DNA from: JARRJY01 sp037388705
Lineage (GTDB): Bacteria; Pseudomonadota; Gammaproteobacteria; UBA6429; Thiohalophilaceae
Reading direction: 5' to 3'
DNA length: 24,705 nt
NCBI GenBank assembly: GCA_037388705.1
Contig: JARRJY010000009.1
Coordinates: 1 to 24,705, forward strand
This document shows, in pieces, positions 16,537 through 24,705 of the stretch. Within the stretch, counting starts at the first letter, position 1, and each line of letters starts with the position of its first letter. Below the pieces are notes generated by a model that saw nothing but the letters and a program-made list of their open reading frames with translations, was not told the DNA's origin and did no database searches. The position numbers and the translations under genes are program-made.

Positions 16537-17451
16537 TTAAAGTTCACCGTCGTGTTTATGAGACTCGCAATAATTGCGCGCAAAGCTCAGCAGTTCATCC
16601 ATGGCACGTGCTCGGAATTTCTGTTTTTGATGAACAAATGAAAATGGACGTTCAATCGGTGGATCTGTTTTTATTGCTACCAGCGTACCCAGTTTAAGTT
16701 CCTTCTGAATGGTAGCACTGGAGATAACAGAAATACCCATGCCGGCTTCAACGGCACCTTTAATGGCTTCGAGACTACCCAGTTCCATCGCAATATTAAG
16801 ATCCGAGGGATTAAGACCGACTTCGTGCATGCTTTCCAGCATGACTTCACGGGTACCGGAACCTTCTTCACGACATATGAAGGGATAATCACAAATTTTA
16901 CTAATGGCTACCACCTGTTCATTAGCCAGTTCATGGCCGGGTGGTACGATCAATACCAGATGATCGGTACGACATTCTTCAACCACCAGATTTTTATTAT
17001 TAACCGGGGCTTCAACGACACCCAGGTCAATAGTGTTGTTTTCGACCTGAGAAACAATGCCATCGGTGTTGGCCACCTTAAGGCGAATGGCTACATCCGG
17101 GTACTCGTCTTTAAAGTCGCCCAGTAATACCGGCAGCATGTATTCGGCGATAGTGGTACTGGCACCAAGAATCAGCACCCCGCTAACATCTCCGGTCAGT
17201 TCGCGTACCGAATTATCCATCTTGGCATAGAGCTCGAAAATCTGCTCAGCGCACTCATATACCCTGCGCCCTGCCTCAGTGAGGCTGATGCGGTTATGGG
17301 TACGATCAAACAGACGCGTATTGAACTGTTCCTCCAGCTGGCGAACCTGGAAAGTCACCGCGGGTTGGGTCATATGTAGCTCTTCAGCTGCCTTGGTAAA
17401 GCTCAGCAGGCGCGCTACTGTATGGAAAACCTGTAAACGTCTATCAGCCAT
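16537..17451 (-). CDS. LysR-family transcriptional regulator (YeiE/CysL-like)
   Basis: A 304-residue LysR regulator. The N-terminal winged helix-turn-helix occupies about residues 1-60 (LLSFTKAAEELHMTQPAVTF and LFDRTHNRISLTEAG). The periplasmic-binding-protein-like effector domain runs from about 90 and includes FICREEGSGTREVMLESM, a stretch typical of the YeiE/CysL branch that controls sulfur or sulfite-related genes. Strong AGGAAGGA ribosome site before the ATG, embedded in a palindrome (17462-17474), which suggests autoregulation. It heads the unit lysR-unknown-perM. Effector unknown. Confidence 0.9.
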   Translation of the reverse strand: MADRRLQVFHTVARLLSFTKAAEELHMTQPAVTFQVRQLEEQFNTRLFDRTHNRISLTEAGRRVYECAEQIFELYAKMDNSVRELTGDVSGVLILGASTTIAEYMLPVLLGDFKDEYPDVAIRLKVANTDGIVSQVENNTIDLGVVEAPVNNKNLVVEECRTDHLVLIVPPGHELANEQVVAISKICDYPFICREEGSGTREVMLESMHEVGLNPSDLNIAMELGSLEAIKGAVEAGMGISVISSATIQKELKLGTLVAIKTDPPIERPFSFVHQKQKFRARAMDELLSFARNYCESHKHDGEL

Positions 17452-17461
17452 TGAAAATTCC

Positions 17462-17474
17462 TTCCTGACAGGAA
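17462..17474. promoter_or_regulatory. 13-bp palindrome overlapping the lysR ribosome binding site
   Basis: TTCCTG-A-CAGGAA is a perfect 6-bp inverted repeat with a one-base centre, 10 bases before the lysR ATG. Its lysR-proximal arm (CAGGAA on the minus strand) forms part of the AGGAAGGA ribosome site. It could be an operator or an mRNA element hiding the ribosome site. Confidence 0.4.
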
Positions 17475-17578
17475 ACTATCATTATTATCTTTATCTATGC
17501 CTGTATTGGCAAAACTAAGGGAGCGAATGTTAGCAAGTATTAGCGCAAACTTAAATAGAATCAGGATAAAAGTGGATT

Positions 17579-17628
17579 TTTCACCCTGAATTACACATAA
17601 AATGCATAAAACCAGGGTGAAATTCACC
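17579..17628. promoter_or_regulatory. cluster of three inverted TTCACC half-sites upstream of lysR
   Basis: TTTCACCCTG (17579-17588) is mirrored by CAGGGTGAAA (17613-17622), a perfect 10-bp inverted repeat with a 24-base spacer. The second arm also forms a 13-bp palindrome GGTGAA-A-TTCACC (17616-17628). The sites lie 128-177 bases before lysR, a distance plausible for a LysR-type or other dimeric regulator, and about 75-125 bases past the end of the lipoprotein gene. Confidence 0.4.
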
Positions 17629-17651
17629 AAAATGACTGGGTTATCCCCTGC

Positions 17652-17679
17652 CTTGAGCCTGTCGAGTATCGACTCTCAG
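17652..17679. repeat. REP-like imperfect palindrome
   Basis: The stretch contains TTGAGCCTGTCGA, GTA, then TCGACTCTCAG: a TCGAC/GTCGA core stem flanked by imperfect GAG/CTC pairing. It resembles the GCCTGTCGA-type palindromes scattered between genes in many proteobacteria. It lies 25 bases after the stop of the Tyr/Pro-rich lipoprotein and might help end that transcript. Only one copy is in the window, so repetitiveness is not shown. Confidence 0.3.
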
Positions 17680-17703
17680 TTTAGGGCATAACTGAAAAGC
17701 ACA

Positions 17704-18396
17704 TCAGCGTCGGTAGACTTTGTTACTTTTCTCCCACTCTTTTTCGTATTGTTTCTGTTTTTTCTGATGCTCCTGGAAGATCCGCTTATTATGTTCACGC
17801 TCTTGCCTGGTTTGAGGGGGCTCACGTTTTTCATAAGGTGCGGTTCCTGGTTTTTTCCCGCTGGGAGGCACAGACCTGGATGCAGGTGGTGTTTTGTTCC
17901 TGTCCCAGACGGATCCAGGAGCAGGTTTTGAAGTCGGTGGTCTGTCTCGATATTCAGGCTGCCGTGTTTGAGGTTGCTTGGCCCTGTCCCAGACAGTTCC
18001 AGGCGCTGGTTTTGCTACTGGTGGCCGTTGCCGATATTCAGGGGGTCGTGCTTTAGGCGGGTATTTTTTTACATGCTCTTTGTACTTCAAGTATGGCCTA
18101 TTACTATCAACCCTTATCTTGACTCTTTCCCACGGACTAAGATGGATATATGGAGGTAACACCTTTGCACGGATCCAGCGATCCCGTGAATAATAAAAAT
18201 AATAGCCAGTCGAATACTGGAAGTAGACTCTCACACTCGGGTAAAAATAGTAATCGTAATAATAAGGATAATAATAGGGATAATATCGATGTGCAGGAGG
18301 AGGACCGGAATAATAAGGATCATAAACACAGCCTGATACACCGATGACAAGCATCATTCCGATCAAGCAGGACCTTGTAAACTTAACAGCTGTCAT
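17704..18396 (-). CDS. Tyr/Pro-rich lipoprotein with internal repeat
   Basis: A 230-residue lipoprotein: signal peptide ending in VSGC (C23). Next comes a stretch extremely rich in tyrosine (about 25-70). A central segment follows with DRWIRAKVLPPYIHLSPWERVKI and PYLKYKEHVKKYPP, a pattern shared by many uncharacterised gammaproteobacterial lipoproteins. Then two copies of a Pro-rich repeat of 28 residues (119-146 and 147-171, core KPAPG(T/S)VWDR) and a charged helical tail. GGGAGAGAG ribosome site before the ATG. It starts 87 bases after the RND pump stop with no terminator seen between, so it may be co-transcribed with the pump. Function unknown; an envelope or peptidoglycan-contacting role is only a guess from composition. 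Confidence 0.8.
   Translation of the reverse strand: MTAVKFTRSCLIGMMLVIGVSGCVYDPYYSGPPPAHRYYPYYYPYYYDYYFYPSVRVYFQYSTGYYFYYSRDRWIRAKVLPPYIHLSPWERVKIRVDSNRPYLKYKEHVKKYPPKARPPEYRQRPPVAKPAPGTVWDRAKQPQTRQPEYRDRPPTSKPAPGSVWDRNKTPPASRSVPPSGKKPGTAPYEKREPPQTRQEREHNKRIFQEHQKKQKQYEKEWEKSNKVYRR
17884..18042 (-). repeat. in-gene 84-bp direct repeat encoding a 28-residue Pro-rich unit
   Basis: Two adjacent copies (17959-18042 and about 17884-17958) encode PEYR(Q/D)RPP..KPAPG(T/S)VWDR. At DNA level they share blocks such as CGATATTCAGG and CTGTCCCAGAC but have diverged elsewhere, so this is an old duplication kept by selection on the protein rather than a fresh tandem copy. Confidence 0.75.
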
Positions 18397-18483
18397 TTTC
18401 TCTCTCCCTGCTACTTTCTAAGTATATGAGTTCCACATAATTAAATATGGACCATCTGCCAAATAAATCCAATCTGTTTTCTT

Positions 18484-21400
18484 CTAATCAGCTTTCGCCA
18501 GTCTCTTGTACATAAATGCGTAATACATGACCGGAATAATCACCAGTGTCAGTATTGTCGATACCAGGATGCCGAAGATCAGTGAGATAGCCAGACCACT
18601 GAAAATCGGATCATCAAGAATAAACAGTGCACCCAGCATGGCAGCTAATCCAGTCAGGGCAATTGGCTTGGCACGTACCGCACCGGAGCGAATCACCGCC
18701 TCATCAAACGGGATACCTTCAGCTCTTTGCTGATTAATAAAGTCTACCAGCAATATAGAATTACGTACGATTATCCCGGCCAGAGCAATCATGCCGATCA
18801 TCGAGGTAGCTGTGAACTGTGCACCCATTATCGCATGCCCCGGCATTACCCCGATAATGGTCAATGGAATTGGTGCCATGATAATTAACGGCACCAGGTA
18901 GGATCGAAACTGTGCTACTACCAGCAGGTAAATCAGAATCAGACCCACGCCATAGGCAATACCCATGTCGCGGAACGTCTCGTATGTAATAGTCCATTCA
19001 CCGTCCCATTTAACACTGTATTCATAAGGATTCTCGGGCTGGTTAATCAGGTATTGCTCAATGGTTTTGCTATCAGTAACCGGTGTCTCTTTCAGGCTCT
19101 GGTATATATCTACCATACCGTACAAAGGACTATCCAGGTTACCGGCAAGATCACCGGTCACAAATACCACGGGTAACAGGTCCTTGTGATAGATCGCCTG
19201 TTCACGTTCACTCTCTACCAGTTCAACAATGTCTGCCAGCGGGATCATACGACCTTGCTGACTGCGCACTTTTAATGCCAGTAAACTGTTAAAGCTGGCC
19301 TTATCTGCAACACTAAACTCGAGACGAATCGGCAAAGGAAGCTTCTGATGGCCAGTATGCAGGTAACTGACATCATCACCACTTAGCGCTGCTGACAGGC
19401 TTGTCACCACGGCATGTTGTGAGACACCCAGTTGTGCGGCTTTTTGTTGATCGACTTTAACAATGATTTTTGTGGCACGTGTTTCGATACTGTCATCCAC
19501 ATCAACTATATCATCGGTACTAATAAAGACATCGCGTACTGCCTTGGCTACCTTCATCTGGCCGTTATAATCCAGGCCATAAATTTCGGCTACCAATGGT
19601 GACATGACTGGCGGTCCGGGTGGTACCTCGACCACTTTGACATTAGCGTTATATTTTTTACCAATTGCCTGTAACGGTTTGCGTACCGACAGTGCTATCT
19701 CATGACTCTTGCGATCACGTTCATGTTTATCAACCAGGTTTACCTGGATATCACCTACATAGGAGCCTTCACGTAAATAATACTGACGGACCAGGCCATT
19801 AAAGTTTATCGGCGATGCAGCACCGGCATAGACCTGGTAATCCGTTACCTCTTTAACTGACGATAAATGCTGGCCCAGTTCATTCAATACCCGTGCCGTC
19901 TGTTCAACCGTGGTACCTTCCGGCATATCTACTACCACCTGGAATTCAGACTTGTTATCAAAAGGCAGCATTTTCATAACCACGACCTGGAACGGGATCG
20001 CCAGTGAAGCAGAAAAAATGATTAAACCGATAATGATATAAGTCAGCTTACGTCGTTTAGGTTGGCCTTCATCTTTATTCAGGTAAGGGCTGACATATTG
20101 TTTAAAGTTTTTATACAAACGATCTTCTTCAATCTTGCCATCGCTATGATGCACCGACTGGTTGGCTAACAAGCGGTTAGCCAGCCATGGTGTCACGACA
20201 AAAGCTATTACCAGCGAAATAAACATACCCATGCTGGCATTGATAGGAATGGGGCTCATGTAAGGTCCCATTAAACCGGAAACAAAGGCCATGGGTAACA
20301 ATGCAGCAATCACTGTGAAAGTTGCCAGTATGGTTGGCCCGCCTACCTCATCAACCGCAGCTGGAATGGCATCAACCAGTTTCTGGGCTCCCATGCTCAT
20401 ATGCCGGTGAATGTTCTCTACCACCACGATGGCATCATCAACAAGGATACCTATAGAAAAGATCAAGGCAAAAAGTGAAACACGGTTGAGGGTAAACCCC
20501 CACGCCCATGAGGCAAACAATGTTGCTGCCAGTGTTATGACTACCGCCACACCGACAATGATCGCTTCCCTTTTACCCAGCGCAAACAGTACCAGCAGCA
20601 CCACGAAGGTAGTGGCAAAAATAAGTTTGCCAATTAATGTCTGGGCCTTGGCATCAGCTGTTTCACCATAGTTACGGGTAACAGTCACTTCCACACCTTC
20701 AGGTATGAACACACCTTTAAGTTGCTCGACACGTTCGATCACCTGCTCGGCAATGGTAACGGCATTACTACCCGGTTGCTTGGCGATAGCAATGGTCACC
20801 GCGGGGAACTCTCCTTTAGTGGTTATACCCTTGGCGTTGGCTGCCTTACCTGTTCCCATCCAGGCGTATTGCTCAGGCTGGTCTGCGCCCAGCTTAACTT
20901 TTGCAACGTCACGCAGATAAACCGGTTTACCACCAAAAACACCAACTACCAGGTCTTTAACTTCATCCGCGCTGGAAAGAAAAGCACCGGTTTGCACAGC
21001 GATTTCTTCATTGTTGCGTACCACGTTACCGGATGGCTGTGTTGCATTACTGGCTTGCAGCGCATCCCGCAGGTCGGCAACTGACAGGTTATAGGCAGCT
21101 AATGCTGGTGCATCGAGTAAAACATGCACCACCTGATCCGGGACGCCCAGGGTATAAATATCACGCGTACCTTTGATACGTTTAAGTTCATTTTCAATGG
21201 TGTGGGCAACCTGTTTGAGCTCATAAGCCCCGCGCTGCTTGTCACTGGTCCATAATGTAAGAGTAACAATGGGAACGTCATCAATACCTTTCGGTTTAAT
21301 GATCGGTTGCAAGGTTCCCAGGTTTGCTGGTAGCCAGTCCTGTTTCGAGTAAATAGCGTTATATAGACGAACAATAGCCTGGGTGCGATCTTCCCCGACT

Positions 21401-21720
21401 TTAAACTGCACAGTCAGTACCGACATACCCGGCCTGGAAACTGAGTACACATGTTTTAACCCTTCGAGCTCGGACAAAATCTGTTCCGCTGGTGACGTTA
21501 CCAGTTGCTCGACTTCCTTTGCTGACGCCCCGGGAAAGGGAATAAACACGTTGGCGAAGGTAACATTGATCTGTGGCTCTTCTTCGCGGGGTGTCACCAT
21601 CACTGCGAATGCGCCTAACAGGAATGCCGTCAGGGCAAGTAAAGGAGTAATCTCGGATAACAGAAAGGTTTTCGCAATTCGACCTGATAAGCCGAGTTTC
21701 TTTTCAGCATTACCAGCCAT
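18484..21720 (-). CDS. RND-family efflux transporter permease
   Basis: A 1078-residue inner-membrane proton-driven pump of the AcrB/HAE1 superfamily. TM1 is near 25-43. A large periplasmic domain follows (FPGASAKEVEQLVTSPAEQIL is a standard RND stretch), then TM2-6 with the proton-relay pair D428/D429 in SIGILVDDAIVVVENIHRH (AcrB D407/D408). A second periplasmic loop and a second TM bundle close with LIFGILVSTILTLVIIPVMYY. The middle contains a long cytoplasmic insert around 525-560 rich in charged residues. It begins one base after the membrane fusion protein stop. No outer-membrane channel gene is in the window. Hydrophobic substrates versus metals cannot be told from sequence alone, but the intact D-D pair and absence of the CzcA-type metal motif favour the hydrophobe/HAE1-like group. 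Confidence 0.93.
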   Translation of the reverse strand: MAGNAEKKLGLSGRIAKTFLLSEITPLLALTAFLLGAFAVMVTPREEEPQINVTFANVFIPFPGASAKEVEQLVTSPAEQILSELEGLKHVYSVSRPGMSVLTVQFKVGEDRTQAIVRLYNAIYSKQDWLPANLGTLQPIIKPKGIDDVPIVTLTLWTSDKQRGAYELKQVAHTIENELKRIKGTRDIYTLGVPDQVVHVLLDAPALAAYNLSVADLRDALQASNATQPSGNVVRNNEEIAVQTGAFLSSADEVKDLVVGVFGGKPVYLRDVAKVKLGADQPEQYAWMGTGKAANAKGITTKGEFPAVTIAIAKQPGSNAVTIAEQVIERVEQLKGVFIPEGVEVTVTRNYGETADAKAQTLIGKLIFATTFVVLLVLFALGKREAIIVGVAVVITLAATLFASWAWGFTLNRVSLFALIFSIGILVDDAIVVVENIHRHMSMGAQKLVDAIPAAVDEVGGPTILATFTVIAALLPMAFVSGLMGPYMSPIPINASMGMFISLVIAFVVTPWLANRLLANQSVHHSDGKIEEDRLYKNFKQYVSPYLNKDEGQPKRRKLTYIIIGLIIFSASLAIPFQVVVMKMLPFDNKSEFQVVVDMPEGTTVEQTARVLNELGQHLSSVKEVTDYQVYAGAASPINFNGLVRQYYLREGSYVGDIQVNLVDKHERDRKSHEIALSVRKPLQAIGKKYNANVKVVEVPPGPPVMSPLVAEIYGLDYNGQMKVAKAVRDVFISTDDIVDVDDSIETRATKIIVKVDQQKAAQLGVSQHAVVTSLSAALSGDDVSYLHTGHQKLPLPIRLEFSVADKASFNSLLALKVRSQQGRMIPLADIVELVESEREQAIYHKDLLPVVFVTGDLAGNLDSPLYGMVDIYQSLKETPVTDSKTIEQYLINQPENPYEYSVKWDGEWTITYETFRDMGIAYGVGLILIYLLVVAQFRSYLVPLIIMAPIPLTIIGVMPGHAIMGAQFTATSMIGMIALAGIIVRNSILLVDFINQQRAEGIPFDEAVIRSGAVRAKPIALTGLAAMLGALFILDDPIFSGLAISLIFGILVSTILTLVIIPVMYYAFMYKRLAKAD

Positions 21721-21721
21721 G

Positions 21722-22714
21722 TTACTTCTCCTGTTGCTTGAAGCGCGCTGCCGCAGCTACAGGATCCAGCATGACTTTCTCACCTTCTTCAAGTCCGGCA
21801 AGAATTTCATAACTGTTACTGGCTTGGATATACTTGCCAACACGTACCTGGCGAAAACGTAACAGGTTTTTTTCATTAACAACATAAACTGCCTTGATCT
21901 CACTGCGCCGGGCAATGGCTGAGGCTGGAATTAACAACCGTTTATTAACGCCTGTCACAAAGGCAACTTTAATAAACATGCCGGGATATATGCCGAGGCT
22001 TTCCTGTGGTAAATCAAGGCGCACCTGGAAAGTATGGCTTTCCGGATCAGCATAAGGACTAACAGTAATCTTGGTGGCGGTGACCCGTTTACCATCTTTC
22101 ATCACGGCAGTGGCTTTACCATTTTGACGGACCACGCTGATCATATCCTGCGGTAAGGCCACGTTGGCACGTAACGCTTCAAGGGATAAACCGGTCATTA
22201 ACTTCTGACCGGGACGCGCCAGTTCACCGACTTCAATGTGACGTTTAACAACAATACCACTGTAGGGTGCACGCACCACGGTGTTTTCCAGGGCTTCCTT
22301 TGCCTGATCATACTTGGCCCGTGCGGCTTTAAATCTTGCCTCGGCTTTATCAAGGGCCGCCTTGGCAACCAGCTTCTTGGCATAAATATCCTGCACGCGC
22401 TTGTATTCAGAAGTTGCTTCTTCCAGGGCTGCTTTTGCGGCATTAAAAGCAGCACGTTGTTCTTTATCACGAAACTGGATAAGCACATCCCCTTTTTGCA
22501 CGGTATCATCAACATCGACATTGATTTTCACCACGCGTCCTGAAGTTTGTGCGGAAATGGTCGCCTGGTGGACTGCTTCGACGATGGCATCCAGTACCCT
22601 TTCATCCTCAACGTCAACCAATGTGGCTGTGACGAAATCCTGCTCTGGATTGGCGCTAACAGCCACCGAGAACAATAAGCCAAGTGAGATATAGAAAGAA
22701 CGCAGCCCGGACAT
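21722..22714 (-). CDS. RND efflux membrane fusion protein (periplasmic adaptor)
   Basis: A 330-residue periplasmic adaptor that couples the RND pump to an outer-membrane channel. A signal peptide of about 22 residues ends near AVSA/NP. The lipoyl half-motif is TISAQTSGRVVKINVDVDDTV (about 52-72). A helical hairpin, rich in Ala/Lys/Glu, spans about 82-145. The second lipoyl half is VVRAPYSGIVVKRHIEVGE, followed by beta-barrel and membrane-proximal domains. AAGGAG ribosome site. Directly coupled to the downstream pump gene (one-base gap). Confidence 0.93.
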   Translation of the reverse strand: MSGLRSFYISLGLLFSVAVSANPEQDFVTATLVDVEDERVLDAIVEAVHQATISAQTSGRVVKINVDVDDTVQKGDVLIQFRDKEQRAAFNAAKAALEEATSEYKRVQDIYAKKLVAKAALDKAEARFKAARAKYDQAKEALENTVVRAPYSGIVVKRHIEVGELARPGQKLMTGLSLEALRANVALPQDMISVVRQNGKATAVMKDGKRVTATKITVSPYADPESHTFQVRLDLPQESLGIYPGMFIKVAFVTGVNKRLLIPASAIARRSEIKAVYVVNEKNLLRFRQVRVGKYIQASNSYEILAGLEEGEKVMLDPVAAAARFKQQEK

Positions 22715-22758
22715 TTGGCAACTCCTTGTTTTATTTGTGTTATTTTACACCAGCATAA

Positions 22759-22787
22759 AATATTAGAATAAACTAATATAGTAGCAA
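22759..22787 (-). promoter_or_regulatory. candidate promoter for the efflux operon
   Basis: On the minus strand TTGCTA (22787-22782) and AATATT (22764-22759) are 17 bases apart, about 45 bases before the fusion-protein ATG. Each box matches consensus only partly (about 4 of 6), but the inverted repeat at 22760-22779 falls exactly on it. Confidence 0.35.
22760..22779. promoter_or_regulatory. operator-like inverted repeat in the efflux promoter
   Basis: ATATTAG (22760-22766) and CTAATAT (22773-22779) form a perfect 7-bp inverted repeat with a 6-base AT-rich spacer. The symmetry and size suit a dimeric repressor of the TetR or MarR kind. It overlaps the proposed -10 and spacer, so binding would block the fusion protein-RND transcript. 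No such regulator gene is adjacent. Confidence 0.45.
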
Positions 22788-22972
22788 GATCTCAGTATTC
22801 AAGCTGTTGATATTACTTATGATACACATATCAAGCATAACGGAAAGACTTTAAATGCTGAAACGTAAGGTTTGCCCAGTCGTGGAAAGAAGACCTTCGT
22901 TAAAATGTCTTTTTTTGGTCATTCCCAGTACAATTCGCATACTTTTCTAAACAGAGAAACAATCAGGACATC

Positions 22973-24640
<1,668 letters not shown>

Positions 24641-24648
24641 GCTGTATA

Positions 24649-24667
24649 CCCTCCCTGCCCGGGAGGG
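24649..24667 (+). terminator. GC-rich hairpin after ettA
   Basis: CCCTCCC (24649-24655) pairs perfectly with GGGAGGG (24661-24667) around TGCCC, 8 bases after the ettA stop. There is no T-run behind it (AGCCTATTC follows), so it is either a weak terminator, a transcript-stabilising stem or the 5' side of something beyond the window. Nothing else is seen in the last 38 bases. Confidence 0.4.
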
Positions 24668-24705
24668 AGCCTATTCAAAATCTGCCACGGATTGCCAGTC
24701 CAGCA

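Noticed and set aside
17741..18396. Frameshift or assembly artefact in the Tyr/Pro-rich lipoprotein
   Set aside because: The lipobox, ribosome site and in-frame repeat with mostly conservative amino-acid changes between copies support a real gene.
22238..22543. Plus-strand ORFs opposite the fusion protein gene
   Set aside because: They lie fully inside a firm coding gene on the other strand and have no family-like composition.
22905..22920. T-rich stretch before ettA as a terminator on the plus strand
   Set aside because: Only a 4-5 bp weak stem (AGAC/GTCT) with a long loop precedes it, and no plus-strand gene leads into it.

Overview
The window looks like chromosomal core DNA from a gammaproteobacterium of moderate GC. 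ParE, ParC, DapA, EttA, PerM and HtpX all read as close relatives of the E. coli proteins, and the order dapA-bamC-MBL hydrolase-purC is the arrangement known from Pseudomonas-type gammaproteobacteria. The genus cannot be named from this sequence. There is no tRNA, rRNA, insertion sequence, integrase, phage gene or CRISPR array.

Layout, left to right. (1) 1-577, minus: the N-terminal two-thirds of an HtpX-type membrane zinc protease running off the left edge, preceded by a possible 26-codon micro-ORF. (2) 826-3437, plus: a membrane-anchored class III adenylate cyclase translationally coupled (TGATG) to a TPR-like lipoprotein. (3) 7716-3421, minus: parE then parC, the topoisomerase IV operon. 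ParC carries an unusual Lys/Ala-rich N-terminal tail. (4) 11431-7897, minus: dapA-bamC-MBL hydrolase-purC, closed by a strong intrinsic terminator. (5) 11612-14589, plus and divergent from dapA: a GalT-like nucleotidyltransferase, a Bcp/PrxQ peroxiredoxin and a PIN-PhoH ATPase in a tight cluster. (6) 14590-15111: an orphan gene split by one in-frame amber codon. (7) 17451-15112, minus: a LysR regulator, an unknown 115-residue protein and the PerM/AI-2E family permease. (8) 22714-17704, minus: a membrane fusion protein and an RND pump, followed by a Tyr/Pro-rich repeat-bearing lipoprotein. (9) 22973-24640, plus: EttA, the ribosome-associated ABC-F ATPase.

Most of the window is housekeeping: chromosome decatenation (ParCE), lysine/peptidoglycan precursor synthesis (DapA), outer-membrane assembly (BamC), purine synthesis (PurC), peroxide defence (Bcp), translation control (EttA) and envelope quality control (HtpX). 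The less ordinary parts are the cyclase/lipoprotein pair, the LysR-unknown-PerM unit with its palindromes, the RND/lipoprotein unit with an operator-like inverted repeat in its promoter, and the amber-interrupted gene. I did not find convincing evidence of a wholly new multi-gene system. The best leads are listed as findings with their limits.
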